Part shown: piece by piece, positions 32,859 through 41,692 of the stretch
Layout of the letters: every line of letters begins with the position of its first letter
Numbering within the stretch: position 1 is the first letter of the stretch
DNA from: Chitinophagaceae bacterium
GTDB lineage: Bacteria > Bacteroidota > Bacteroidia > Chitinophagales > Chitinophagaceae
NCBI GenBank assembly: GCA_022843585.1
Contig: JALHNJ010000005.1
Location: forward strand, 169,626 to 233,625
Length of the DNA stretch: 64,000 nt
Reading direction: 5' to 3'
Program-made: the position numbers and the translations under genes
The notes under the pieces: generated by a model
Databases searched by the model: none
Told to the model about the DNA's origin: nothing
The model's input: only the letters and a program-made list of their open reading frames with translations

Positions 32859-33107
32859 ATGAAACTATCAGAATTTATCGGTTTACCAGAAGATCATAAA
32901 CGATCTATTGTTCTAACAGAAGGAGTGGCCATCGGCAAAAGACAGCTTCCAGATCGCCATGTTTTTCTTTTTCAATTGAATGAATATTATGTAGAAACGC
33001 TTTGCTGCAACAAAAGCAAAGAGATCATGGAGTACAGGGTGTTTCAAAATACCAAACAACTGGCTCCTTACCTTGATGCTATACGGATCGATCACCTGTT
33101 GCACTAA
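32859..33107 (+). CDS. Small protein of unknown function
   Basis: This 82-residue soluble protein (MKLSEFIGLPEDHKRSIVLTEGVAIGKRQLPDRHVFLFQLNEYYVETLCC...) has two predicted beta-strands around HVFLFQLNEYYVETL and a helical C-terminus. It is preceded by a consensus promoter and a long leader, which supports expression. No family is recognised. Confidence 0.6.
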   Translation: MKLSEFIGLPEDHKRSIVLTEGVAIGKRQLPDRHVFLFQLNEYYVETLCCNKSKEIMEYRVFQNTKQLAPYLDAIRIDHLLH

Positions 33108-33179
33108 TTAACTTGCATTAAAGCAATTATACTGACAGAGTGTGGGCAGCAATTTGCATATCTGCCGGGGCAGTATATG

Positions 33180-33214
33180 CTGTTTTTCATTTTCATTTGA
33201 ATAATGAAAAACAG
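33180..33214. promoter_or_regulatory. 11-bp inverted repeat overlapping hcp-like promoter region
   Basis: CTGTTTTTCAT - 13 nt - ATGAAAAACAG is a perfect inverted repeat. Its loop contains TTTG, and a TACCTTTC box follows at 33215-33222. It could be an operator for the hcp-like gene (start 33257) or a terminator for the 82-aa gene. Confidence 0.45.
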
Positions 33215-33256
33215 TACCTTTCTAAAGCCAACTAATTTTAACCAAAACTATTCAGT

Positions 33257-33793
33257 ATGAAAAAGATCATGCTATCTGTTGTTGTTAGTTTTTTTTTACT
33301 AACGGGTTCAAAAACATTTGCACAGGTATACATTTACATTGAGGGTGTAAATGGAGAAAGCAAATCCACAGCTTTTCCTTCGTCCACACAGATCAGTAGC
33401 TTTCAATGGGGAGCTAGCAATACGGCAGCAGCTAGTAGCACTGGTGCAGCACGGGCAAATGCTGGAAAAGTACAAATGAGTGGAATAACGATAACTAAAC
33501 AAAGAGGTAGTGCATCATCAGCTCTTCAGATGTTTGTTTTTAATGGTAAAAGAATACCAAAAGCTGAGCTCCGATTTTATAAACCAGGCACTTCCACTGA
33601 ATACCTTATTATTAAATTGGAAGATGTATTAATAAGCAGTTGGTCAATGTCTTCGGATGGAGAAGCACCGACGGAAACCTTTTCATTGAATTTTACAAAA
33701 TTTACTACGGAGGATGCTACAACAGGAGCAGGAGGAAAACTTGAAAGGGGAAAACCTGTAGGTTGGGATTTATCAAAGAATACGGCCTATTAA
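33257..33793 (+). CDS. Hcp-like protein with Sec signal peptide
   Basis: This 178-residue protein has a clear signal peptide (1-22, ending TFAQ) followed by an Hcp/TssD-like fold. Features are VYIYIEGVNGESKSTAFPSSTQISSFQWGAS, KVQMSGITITKQRGSASSALQMFVFNGK, AELRFYKPG...YLIIKLEDVLISSW and ETFSLNFTKFTTE. Classical Hcp forms the tube of type VI secretion systems and has no signal peptide. Here no other T6SS gene is present and the protein is exported. It is more likely a stand-alone secreted ring-forming protein than a T6SS component. Confidence 0.75.
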   Translation: MKKIMLSVVVSFFLLTGSKTFAQVYIYIEGVNGESKSTAFPSSTQISSFQWGASNTAAASSTGAARANAGKVQMSGITITKQRGSASSALQMFVFNGKRIPKAELRFYKPGTSTEYLIIKLEDVLISSWSMSSDGEAPTETFSLNFTKFTTEDATTGAGGKLERGKPVGWDLSKNTAY

Positions 33794-33891
33794 CCTGCAT
33801 TATTAAGTATTCAAGTTTCCAATGTTGTTTGGAGTACATGGTTATGGAAGTATCTTCTCTGTTTTGATTCGTCACTTAAACACAGAATATA

Positions 33892-34872
33892 ATGAAACAT
33901 CAAACTTTAACAGTCATAGTTGCTTTGACATTCATTTATTCAGGTTCCATCTTTGGGCAAGATATTGCGGGTAGCAAAGACCATCCATTGATCACCCGGT
34001 ATCCGGGTTCGGTAATAGGTTACTATGAAGAGCAGCAATTTCAAAAATATTATATTGCCACAGGCCCTGAAACCGGGTATAAGCAAATTGATAAATGGAT
34101 TGAAGCAGAGGGAAAGTTTACCCGCATTTATTATACTGTAAAGGGGCAAACAACACTTACGGAAGTGTATAGAAATTATCAATCAGCATTAAAGAAAGGG
34201 GAATTTAATATTCTTGCAGAAGGCAGTGATCCGGTAAGTGGTATTTCAAAAGAAGTTGGGGGAAGAGGCTTTTTACATACATTTTATTCAAAAAATCCTT
34301 TTCCTCCTAATGCAAAAATTAAAATTAAAACAGGTTCATCCTCTTCTGCAGGTGCTTGTTATATTGCGGCAAAGATTGAAAAGGCGGGAAGTAGCGTTTA
34401 TGTAGTTATTGGTGGTAGTCAATACGCATCAGATGAAAAAGTTTTTCTGGTTGATATTATTGAGCAAACCATTATGCAAGACGACCTGATTAATGTAAAT
34501 GCAGACCAAATTCTTAAAAGTTTGAAAGACAATGGCAAAGCCTCACTATATGGGATTTATTTTGATTTTGACAAAGCAACAGTAAAGCCTGAATCAAAAT
34601 CAACACTCGATGAAATAGCAAAGCTTTTAAAAGCAAATCCAACAATCAATTTATATGTTGTAGGCCATACAGATATGGAAGGTTCATATGATTACAATAT
34701 TACATTGTCTAAAAACCGGGCTATTGCTATTGTAAATGAATTAGTAAGTAAATACGAAATTTCGTCTTCTCGCTTAACAGCCGATGGAGTAGGCCCTTTG
34801 GCACCTGCTTCATCCAATCAAACAGAAGATGGCAAAAAATTGAACAGGCGGGTAGAACTGGTCATGAAGTAA
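33892..34872 (+). CDS. OmpA-family peptidoglycan-associated protein
   Basis: This 326-residue protein has a signal peptide (about 1-22, ending IFGQ). The N-terminal domain of unknown type (25-215) contains KDHPLITRYPGSVIGYYEEQQF. The C-terminal OmpA domain (about 218-326) has YFDFDKATVKPESKSTLDEIAKLL, VVGHTDMEGSYDYNITLSKNRA and LNRRVELVMK. OmpA domains bind diaminopimelate in peptidoglycan and tie the outer membrane to the wall. It follows the Hcp-like gene by 98 bp, and both are secreted. Confidence 0.87.
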   Translation: MKHQTLTVIVALTFIYSGSIFGQDIAGSKDHPLITRYPGSVIGYYEEQQFQKYYIATGPETGYKQIDKWIEAEGKFTRIYYTVKGQTTLTEVYRNYQSALKKGEFNILAEGSDPVSGISKEVGGRGFLHTFYSKNPFPPNAKIKIKTGSSSSAGACYIAAKIEKAGSSVYVVIGGSQYASDEKVFLVDIIEQTIMQDDLINVNADQILKSLKDNGKASLYGIYFDFDKATVKPESKSTLDEIAKLLKANPTINLYVVGHTDMEGSYDYNITLSKNRAIAIVNELVSKYEISSSRLTADGVGPLAPASSNQTEDGKKLNRRVELVMK

Positions 34873-34878
34873 AATACT

Positions 34879-34913
34879 GTTGAAATTAAACCAAGAGGAT
34901 GGTTTCAACTTTT
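34879..34913 (+). terminator. Weak hairpin after OmpA-family gene
   Basis: GTTGAAA / TTTCAAC arms (34879-34885, 34903-34909) with an additional AACC/GGTT inner pairing and a short T run lie 7 bp after the stop. It is a bulged, moderate terminator. Confidence 0.4.
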
Positions 34914-34949
34914 ATTGCTAAAACTTGATAGGTTTTTTTTAAAGCAAAA

Positions 34950-35339
34950 CTATTTCCCCGCCAACAACTCCTTCCATTTCTTAGTAGTGGCTTTATCGGC
35001 TTTCATTGTGCCAAGACTACTCATGTCATATGAAAACTGCCCGGCAAAATGTACAGCTGGATACGGTTTACCCGGAACAATTTCAATATCCGGCGCACTG
35101 TGGTTAGGTTTGGAGAAAGAGAACTTATATTTTATATCATTTACTACCGCATCAAAACCAAAGCCCATTCGTAGGAAAGGCCATTTAATATTGGTAACAG
35201 CAGACAACGGTACATTAAATACTATACCTTCTTCTGTAATGTAAAGTATACGGCCTGCATCCCATATAAGGGCACCAGCTTCAACTTTGCCTATTAAGCC
35301 GGCCAGCCGCCATACTTTTGAAATAATTTTTTCCGCCAT
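34950..35339 (-). CDS. PH-like domain protein, small
   Basis: This 129-residue soluble protein is largely beta-stranded: VEAGALIWDAGRILYITEEGIVFNVPLSAVTNIKWPFLRMGFGFDAVVNDIKYKFSF. This resembles a GRAM/bacterial-PH fold that may bind lipids or proteins. It has no signal peptide. It is convergent with the OmpA-family gene and divergent from the second PAS kinase. The family assignment is tentative. Confidence 0.65.
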   Translation of the reverse strand: MAEKIISKVWRLAGLIGKVEAGALIWDAGRILYITEEGIVFNVPLSAVTNIKWPFLRMGFGFDAVVNDIKYKFSFSKPNHSAPDIEIVPGKPYPAVHFAGQFSYDMSSLGTMKADKATTKKWKELLAGK

Positions 35340-35559
35340 AGCATTTATACATTTTTATATTATGAATTTATATCATTTTGCTGGTTGCTGTTCTTTTTAT
35401 CCCGTTGCGAGTTCCTATCTCCACTTACTTATGCCACGTAGTTCATCTTGTCCCTTATATTTTTTCATCAATAGATATAATGGTAAACCCTAGTTGTCAT
35501 AAATCTACTACACCACAGGCTTTTTATTTCCATTATTTTTCAGGAAAATTATCCTGCGC

Positions 35560-36594
35560 ATGATGATGAATGACCCTGGAAACTATGAATTAGAAATGCT
35601 GGATCTTTTTGAATTGACTCCTGATCTGGTTTGTATTGCCGGTAAGGATGGCTATTTTAAAAAAGTAAATCCGGCAGTATTACAACAGTTAGGCTATACT
35701 GAGGAAGAACTTTTTTCCCGCCCTATCGCATTTAATATACATGAAGAGGACCGGGAGCAAACTCTTAATACCCGAAACGAAATGCTGGAAGGTAAGGCAC
35801 TGGTTAATTTTCAAAATCGATATATAAAAAAAGATGGTTCTATTGTATGGTTACAGTGGACATCCATTTTTTTGCCGGGTAAGGATATTGTATTTGCTAT
35901 TGCAAAAGATATTACAGAAAGTAAACAAAAAGAAAAAGAGATCGAAGAAAGATTCCAAGCTTATAAAGTAATGGCCACGCATTTTAAAAACCGGGCGGAA
36001 GAAAATAGAAAATACCTGGCACATGAGCTATATGAAGAAATAGGGCAGTTATCAGCCGTAGTTAAAATGAATTTGGGATGGTTGAGCCAACATCTCGATA
36101 ATTTAGGAGAACCAGCCAAAGGAAAAATGCAGGAAGCTTTGCAGGTATCAGATATGCTGATAAAATCTGTTCGGCGGGTTTCGTTTGCCATGAGCCCCAA
36201 AATGCTGGAAGATCTTGGCTTTAACGCAACACTGGAGTGGGAGTGCAATGAGTTTTCGTTACTGAATGGAATTCCCTGCACATTTGAAAGCCGTTGTAGT
36301 GAAAACAGTATCCCGGCTGCCGTTAGGATTGATTTGTTTCGAATAACCCAGGAAGCTTTTCATAATATAATGGAACATGCAGAAGCTACAGCTGTTCATT
36401 TGTCGTTGAAAGAAGAAGGAGATTATGTTTTCCTGGTAATTACAGATAACGGAATAGGTTTTGATGTGGACAAACATATACAATCTGCCGGGCTGCAACA
36501 TATTAAACAGTTAGCAGCGTCCATACATGCCGAGGTTTCAATTGAAAGTAAACCGGGCGAAGGAACTACTGTAACCGTGGAGGTAAAAAAATAA
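35560..36594 (+). CDS. PAS sensor histidine kinase
   Basis: This 344-residue cytosolic kinase has one PAS domain (about 12-130, LDLFELTPDLVCIAGKDGYFKKVNP...ITESKQKEKE). A HisKA_3-type helix contains KYLAHELYEEIGQ (phospho-His near 156), and an HATPase domain follows (about 250-344) with EAFHNIMEHA and DNGIGFD. The reaction is ATP-dependent autophosphorylation and transfer to a LuxR/NarL-type regulator, which is not adjacent. ATGs at 35560 and 35563 are alternative starts. It shares its architecture with the larger kinase at 24.6 kb, but the sequences are not close. Confidence 0.88.
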   Translation: MMMNDPGNYELEMLDLFELTPDLVCIAGKDGYFKKVNPAVLQQLGYTEEELFSRPIAFNIHEEDREQTLNTRNEMLEGKALVNFQNRYIKKDGSIVWLQWTSIFLPGKDIVFAIAKDITESKQKEKEIEERFQAYKVMATHFKNRAEENRKYLAHELYEEIGQLSAVVKMNLGWLSQHLDNLGEPAKGKMQEALQVSDMLIKSVRRVSFAMSPKMLEDLGFNATLEWECNEFSLLNGIPCTFESRCSENSIPAAVRIDLFRITQEAFHNIMEHAEATAVHLSLKEEGDYVFLVITDNGIGFDVDKHIQSAGLQHIKQLAASIHAEVSIESKPGEGTTVTVEVKK

Positions 36595-36828
36595 TATTAC
36601 CCTGCATTTACTTTTAATAAAATGGCGGTAATATAAGCAGCGACATGGATTGCTGTAAAAGGCTTGCCAATAATAAATCTCCGAGCCATTTTATAAAGCC
36701 TACCTTTCTAATCATCCCGCTTTTTTCCTCACCAATTAAATACTGGTTGATTTAAAAAATAAACAGGGTTACAGAGCTCTGACAGCACTGTACAGTCATT
36801 TTTTTTGTAATCAAATCAACCAAAATAT

Positions 36829-37323
36829 ATGCACAAGTCTATTCTTGTTATTTCCATTATGCTACTAAGTTTTTTTAGTAAGACAGTATCAGCCCAGTAT
36901 GATGCAGAGGTATTTTTTAAAAATTTGAAATTTATCATAGCTGCCAGCGAAGCTAATAATAACTATGCCTCTCTTAAAGGTGAATTGTTGAGTCCGCCAA
37001 CCTGGAAAAGGAAAATCTATTCATCCACGATAAAGCTGAGTGAATTTGAATCTACTCTTACCGAAATTGACAGTGTTCTTTTTTTTGAAGCTGTTTCCAT
37101 CAACTTCCAGGTTAAAAATGCTAAGTATTTACTGGATCAAAAGGTTCGTGACGGGGCTGGTATGGCTGGTTATGTAAACGAAGTTTATACTGGTGATAGT
37201 CCTGCACTGCAAGATGAAACGTTCGAAGCCATGACCTTGCTTAGAAAAGAAGGAGCGACCCGACATGTAGTAGTTCTTAAAAGGCGAGGTGGAGCTGGCT
37301 ATAGGATATGTCTTATTCGATAA
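36829..37323 (+). CDS. Secreted protein of unknown function
   Basis: This 164-residue protein has a signal peptide (about 1-22, ending VSAQ). The mature part is helical at first (YDAEVFFKNLKFIIAASEANNNYASLKGEL) and beta-rich later (IDSVLFFEAVSINFQVKN, TRHVVVLKRRGGAGYRICLI). No known domain is seen. It is followed after 43 bp by another small secreted protein on the same strand; the two may be cotranscribed. Two short palindromes lie upstream at 36772-36796. Confidence 0.6.
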   Translation: MHKSILVISIMLLSFFSKTVSAQYDAEVFFKNLKFIIAASEANNNYASLKGELLSPPTWKRKIYSSTIKLSEFESTLTEIDSVLFFEAVSINFQVKNAKYLLDQKVRDGAGMAGYVNEVYTGDSPALQDETFEAMTLLRKEGATRHVVVLKRRGGAGYRICLIR

Positions 37324-37366
37324 ACGCAACCAAAAGTTGTTCTTTTCATCTTATCAAAAAAATAAA

Positions 37367-37894
37367 ATGCAAAAAATATTTTTATTTCTTTCTCTTTTTA
37401 TAAATGTTGCAGCTGTGGCACAAACCCCTTTGCCCGTTCAATGTACAGACCTGAAAGAAAAATTGCTATTGGTACAGAAATCGTTTTCTACTATTGAAGC
37501 GATGAAAAAAGACAGTATTCCCAGCCTTTTTAAAGATACATGGACAACGGATTTTATGATGTGTGGGGTAAAAGCAATTGTAAGAATTACCCAGGGAGGT
37601 AACCGGGAGGAGCTGCTTTTCAAATATGAAAAGAATTTTAAAGCAACGGATGCGGAGGTAGAAAAATTTGCGGATAAGGTACGAAATGAAATTAGTGGAG
37701 TGTTTAGCAAAACTTTCCTGGAACGATATGAAAGAAATGAGGGTGACGAATATGCGGCACCATCGCATAACTATACCTGGAAAGTAAATGGAAGTGGTTT
37801 CGGCCCAGCTAAGAAAAGTATTGAGTTGGAATATCCGTATCTCGGTTCGCACCTTGCCATCCGGTTTATCTTTGATAAAAGTGTTAAAAATTAA
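37367..37894 (+). CDS. Secreted protein of unknown function
   Basis: This protein of about 175 residues starts MQKIFLFLSLFINVAAVAQT, a signal peptide. The ATG at 37367 is preferred; the frame opens earlier at 37289, but that part overlaps the previous gene in another frame. Mature features include VQCTDLKEKLLLVQKSFSTIEAM, ELLFKYEKNFKATDAEVEKFADKV and a C-terminal beta part with HLAIRFIFDKS. No catalytic motif is recognised. Confidence 0.6.
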   Translation: MQKIFLFLSLFINVAAVAQTPLPVQCTDLKEKLLLVQKSFSTIEAMKKDSIPSLFKDTWTTDFMMCGVKAIVRITQGGNREELLFKYEKNFKATDAEVEKFADKVRNEISGVFSKTFLERYERNEGDEYAAPSHNYTWKVNGSGFGPAKKSIELEYPYLGSHLAIRFIFDKSVKN

Positions 37895-37973
37895 CAACTT
37901 TTATAAGTCTTGTTCATCAACAATTTGTTCCTAATTTAGTAGCTTATTTTTTCAGAATACTAAATTCATCCGG

Positions 37974-39551
37974 ATGAAGACTTTATTATTATCGGTATTT
38001 ATTTTTACCAGCACCATTATTCATGCACAACAATCTTATTGGCAGCAGGAGTTACGCTATACCATCACGGCTACATTAAACGATAAGGAAAAAAGTATAA
38101 CCGGTAATGAAACGATTGTTTACAAAAACAATGCACCAGATGCACTTTCGTTTATCTGGTTTCATTTGTGGCCGAATGCGTATAAGGATGAAACAACTGC
38201 TTTGTTTAAGCAAATATCAAATGATCCATCCAGGAAAAAGAAACTCAAAGATCCGGGTGTGGGCTATATTGATAATATTGCCTTTACAGTAAATGGTGTT
38301 GCTGCAAAAACAGAAGCTCATCCTGCTCATATCGATATTATTAAATTGTTATTGGATAAACCATTGGAACCGGGAGATTCGATAACCATTGCTACCCCGT
38401 TTAAAGTTTTTTTGCCCAACTATTTTTCCCGTTCCGGTTATGCCGATGGAGAATTTATGGCTTGCCAGTGGTATCCTAAGCCAGCCGTGTATGATAAAAA
38501 CGGCTGGCATGAAATGCCGTACCTTGATATGGGAGAATTTTACAGTGAGTTTGCCAGCTATAATGTTAGTATCACTGTTCCTTCCAGCTATATAGTAGCC
38601 GCAACAGGCAACTTGCTTACCCAAGATGAATTGAATGCCTATAAAACAACCGGTGCACAGAATACCACTGACCGCACAGGCAAACCTGTTTTATATACAG
38701 CCAGTACATCAACTGCTACAAAAACTTTACAGTACTATGCAGAAAAAGTTCCGGACTTTGCCTGGTTTGCCGATAAAGATTTTGTGATACAATATGATAC
38801 AATACAATTAGTATCGGGCAAAGTAGTAGATGCTTTTTCTTATTATCATAATAAGAAGAAAACATTATGGGAAAACAGTATTGACTATGTAAAAGATGCT
38901 ACCCGTAAATACAGTGAATGGGTAGGAGAGTATGGTTATCCTGTAGTGCAAGCCGTAGAAGGTCCTGCTAATAATTCAAGCGGTGGTATGGAATACCCGA
39001 TGGTAACATTAATTACCAGCCCCGATGCAAAAAAGGAATCATTGGATGGAGTCATCGCACATGAAGTAGGGCATAACTGGTTTATGTCGATGCTGGCGAG
39101 TAACGAACGAAAACACACCTGGATGGATGAGGGTTTGAACAGTTATTATCATTTCAGGTACGAAGCAGAAAAGTACCGCTACAATTCTGTTTTTGGTGAT
39201 GCTATCCCGGCTGATATAAAGAAACTACCAGCCGATGAATTTTTATCCATGATTTATATGGTGATCAATAAGCAAATCCCCATGCAATCTGCCATGGATA
39301 TTCCTGCAGAAAAGTTTTCAAGCAGCGATGAGTATGGACTTATTTCATACGTTAAAACGGCTTTATGGCTTTACCTGCTCGAGTCAAGTATTGGAAGAGA
39401 GAAGTTTGATGCGGCTATGAAGAATTATTTTACGAAATGGAAGTTCAAGCATCCCAGCCCTGCAGATATGCAGGCAGCTTTTGAAGAAGCAACTGGTATG
39501 AGCTTAGACAAATTTTTTCAGTTAACGAAGAAAGAAGGAAAGTTTGAATAG
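37974..39551 (+). CDS. M1-family metallopeptidase
   Basis: This 525-residue secreted zinc aminopeptidase-like protein has a signal peptide (1-18). An N-terminal beta domain (20-230) is followed by the catalytic domain with GGMEYPMVTL (substrate amino-terminus anchor) and HEVGHNWF (near 362, zinc His and catalytic Glu). The third zinc ligand, Glu, is in the WMDEGLNSYY helix. A short helical end (about 430-525) is present. The C-terminal helical domain of full M1 enzymes is shortened, as in several Bacteroidota members, so total length is modest. The true substrates are unknown. Confidence 0.9.
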   Translation: MKTLLLSVFIFTSTIIHAQQSYWQQELRYTITATLNDKEKSITGNETIVYKNNAPDALSFIWFHLWPNAYKDETTALFKQISNDPSRKKKLKDPGVGYIDNIAFTVNGVAAKTEAHPAHIDIIKLLLDKPLEPGDSITIATPFKVFLPNYFSRSGYADGEFMACQWYPKPAVYDKNGWHEMPYLDMGEFYSEFASYNVSITVPSSYIVAATGNLLTQDELNAYKTTGAQNTTDRTGKPVLYTASTSTATKTLQYYAEKVPDFAWFADKDFVIQYDTIQLVSGKVVDAFSYYHNKKKTLWENSIDYVKDATRKYSEWVGEYGYPVVQAVEGPANNSSGGMEYPMVTLITSPDAKKESLDGVIAHEVGHNWFMSMLASNERKHTWMDEGLNSYYHFRYEAEKYRYNSVFGDAIPADIKKLPADEFLSMIYMVINKQIPMQSAMDIPAEKFSSSDEYGLISYVKTALWLYLLESSIGREKFDAAMKNYFTKWKFKHPSPADMQAAFEEATGMSLDKFFQLTKKEGKFE

Positions 39552-39691
39552 CATTATTTCCCCATAATTTGATCATCTACAAGTACCGGCAACGATATGT
39601 TCTGTTTATTTAACAGGTAGTTTTCGGTTTAGATAAACCCTTTCAGTTAATTTTACCTCCTTGAGCACAAACAACTATTTACACCGTATCT

Positions 39692-40117
39692 ATGTTTCTT
39701 AAAATACTTACCGTTGCAGGTCTTGCAACTTTTGAAATTTACGCCGCTATTCCCGCAGGATTTGCTTTTCGACTTTCGCCCTGGACGATTTTTTTCGCCA
39801 GTGTTGTGGGTGGTTTAGCAGGAGCAGTTGTTGCTGCTTTTTTTGGCGATAAGATCAGGGCTTTTTTTCATAAAAAGAAAAAAACTCCGGCGGAAGAAAC
39901 TAAAAAGCACCCGGTAATAACAAAGCTCTGGAATAAATATGGTGTAGTGGGACTTGGTATTTTAGGCACTATCACAGTGGGAGCACCAATTAGCATTGCA
40001 GTGGGGACGGGTTTAAATGTAAATCTTAAGCAATTATTAGTGTGGTGCTGCGTGGGAGTTATAATCCGTTGCAGCGTATTTACAGCTATTGGTCATTATG
40101 GTTTGAAGTTGGTGTAG
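39692..40117 (+). CDS. Small multi-drug-export-like membrane protein
   Basis: This 141-residue integral membrane protein has three or four transmembrane helices (about 2-22, 28-50, 85-110, 115-138). A short cytosolic Lys-rich loop (HKKKKTPAEETKKH) separates the pairs. The glycine-rich GVVGLGILGTITVGAPISIAVGTGL segment resembles the small multi-drug export / SNARE-associated-like families. Function is not established. It stands alone on the plus strand. Confidence 0.6.
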   Translation: MFLKILTVAGLATFEIYAAIPAGFAFRLSPWTIFFASVVGGLAGAVVAAFFGDKIRAFFHKKKKTPAEETKKHPVITKLWNKYGVVGLGILGTITVGAPISIAVGTGLNVNLKQLLVWCCVGVIIRCSVFTAIGHYGLKLV

Positions 40118-40174
40118 TGATAATGTTTTGAGTTTAGGGTTCAGCGTTTAATAGTACAAATTGCTTAAAACAAA

Positions 40175-40182
40175 TACTTTTG
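40175..40182 (+). promoter_or_regulatory. Putative -7 box immediately before GNAT gene
   Basis: TACTTTTG matches TAnnTTTG and ends 4 nt before the GTG start at 40187, so the transcript would be leaderless or nearly so. No good -33 element is seen at the proper spacing. Confidence 0.3.
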
Positions 40183-40186
40183 CAGG

Positions 40187-40864
40187 GTGGAACCTTTACT
40201 GAACAATCCTGTTTACCATGCATTGCTTACCGGCGACAAACATCTTAATTTAGGAAACGAGCAGGTGAAATTCTTTGATGAAGAAGTGTCTCCCTTTGCC
40301 GGCTTTGAACATAGTTATAATAAAGGATTTGAGGAGTTACACGATTTACTTCCTGCCGGTCGAAAAATTCTGTATGCAAATCCTACTCCAATAGCAACAC
40401 CTAAAGGCTGGCAATTACAACATGAAATAAAGGGTTTACAATTTGTGTATGAAGGAGAAAATATAATTGGTGAATTTGCTGACCTCGTACTATTATCCGA
40501 AGCAAATGTCGAACAGATGGTGCAGCTTGCTAAGCTTACCAAACCCGGGCCATTTGGAAACAGAACAATAGAATTTGGACATTACCATGGTGTTTTTGAT
40601 AACGATAAATTAGTTGCCATGACAGGGCAGCGGCTGCATGTAGAAAACTATACAGAAATAAGTGCTGTATGTACTCATCCCGATTTTTTGGGAAGAGGCT
40701 ATGCGAATACTTTATTGCAACATCAATTGCAACTAATACGTCAACAGGGGCAGCAACCTTATTTGCATGTGCGGGAAGATAATGAACGGGCCATTGCTAT
40801 TTATAAACGGCTCGGCTTTGTGGTTTCCAGGCCAATGATTTTTTATTTTTTGAAGCGGGAGTGA
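40187..40864 (+). CDS. GNAT acetyltransferase (FR47-like)
   Basis: This 225-residue protein has an N-terminal domain of about 110 residues and a C-terminal acetyltransferase fold: AMTGQRLHVENYTEISAVCTHPDFLGRGYANTLLQHQLQLI (acetyl-CoA loop GRGYA), then ERAIAIYKRLGFVVSRPMIFYFLKR. The GTG start at 40187 is the only reasonable one. The substrate is unknown. Confidence 0.85.
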   Translation: MEPLLNNPVYHALLTGDKHLNLGNEQVKFFDEEVSPFAGFEHSYNKGFEELHDLLPAGRKILYANPTPIATPKGWQLQHEIKGLQFVYEGENIIGEFADLVLLSEANVEQMVQLAKLTKPGPFGNRTIEFGHYHGVFDNDKLVAMTGQRLHVENYTEISAVCTHPDFLGRGYANTLLQHQLQLIRQQGQQPYLHVREDNERAIAIYKRLGFVVSRPMIFYFLKRE

Positions 40865-40867
40865 TTC

Positions 40868-41458
40868 TTAATCACTGGTCAATGTAAAATTAGATCGCTT
40901 TACTGTTTTGCGGGGAACTCCATTGCTTCCCAATACAGGATTTAGTTTAGGAGTATCAATATTGAATCGTTCTTTCACCTGAGTTTCTAATGTTTTATTT
41001 TCCGGCGATACAAATACATTGCCAATGGTTACCAAGCCGTCAACTCCAATAGTGTAATCAACCATCACATAGTAATCGCCTTTTTTTAATTTTTTGGAAG
41101 CCATCACTTCAGATTTTAAAGTGCTTATCACCGTGTCCATAAATTCTTTCCAAAGCTTATTGTTATCTTTTTTTACAGCAAGGGCATCTGTTTTATCGAT
41201 TGAGGTTTTATTTGTTGTGTCTGTTTTAGTTGTCCATTTCTTTATCGAATCCATGGTTACGGCCCCTGCTATTTTCTTTTCTTCCACCACTGGTTTCTTC
41301 CGGTTACTATCTATTTTTGAGCTTAAGTCATCACCTTTACGAAGTACAGAGCCGCTGTCTGTTTTAAGCTTTCCGCCATACAGTGCATCTTTAAGTGATT
41401 GTGCGTTGGCGGCAGTAAAAGTGGAGGCAACTAATAATAATAGAATTGCTTTTTTCAT
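40868..41458 (-). CDS. Secreted protein with TonB-C-like end
   Basis: This 196-residue protein has a signal peptide (about 1-19, ending ANAQ). A Lys/Asp/Thr-rich disordered middle follows (25-110). The C-terminal domain (about 112-196) is EFMDTVISTLKSEVMAS...GDYYVMVDYTIGVDGLVTIGNVFVSPENKTLE, resembling TonB C-terminal folds in which a strand-rich region follows a polar linker. It lacks a TonB transmembrane segment. The role is unknown. It is convergent with the GNAT gene, only 3 bp apart. Confidence 0.65.
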   Translation of the reverse strand: MKKAILLLLVASTFTAANAQSLKDALYGGKLKTDSGSVLRKGDDLSSKIDSNRKKPVVEEKKIAGAVTMDSIKKWTTKTDTTNKTSIDKTDALAVKKDNNKLWKEFMDTVISTLKSEVMASKKLKKGDYYVMVDYTIGVDGLVTIGNVFVSPENKTLETQVKERFNIDTPKLNPVLGSNGVPRKTVKRSNFTLTSD

Positions 41459-41692
41459 ATGGAGTCCATTTAATCGAGGTGTTATTCAACTAATTCACCC
41501 TGCAAGTTAAGGAGCAAAAATGTTAGCATCTTCATAATCTCTGCATTAAAAGCTGCTAATATAACTTCGGATAAACATTCGGCGGGCCAATTATGTTAAG
41601 TATCTTTATGATTGTAAAAGCAGAATCATATTTTCGGCTTTTCAATAAATACTCACTTGCAAATTAATATTACTAAATAATTCAACTAAAAC

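Noticed and set aside
32705..32899. 64-codon plus-strand frame after the consensus promoter
   Set aside because: It overlaps the better 82-aa gene, is Cys/Ser/Leu-rich without structure and is more likely part of a leader.
33257..34872. Type VI secretion locus from the Hcp-like and OmpA-family genes
   Set aside because: No TssB, TssC, TssK, VgrG or ATPase gene is in the window, and the Hcp-like protein has a signal peptide.
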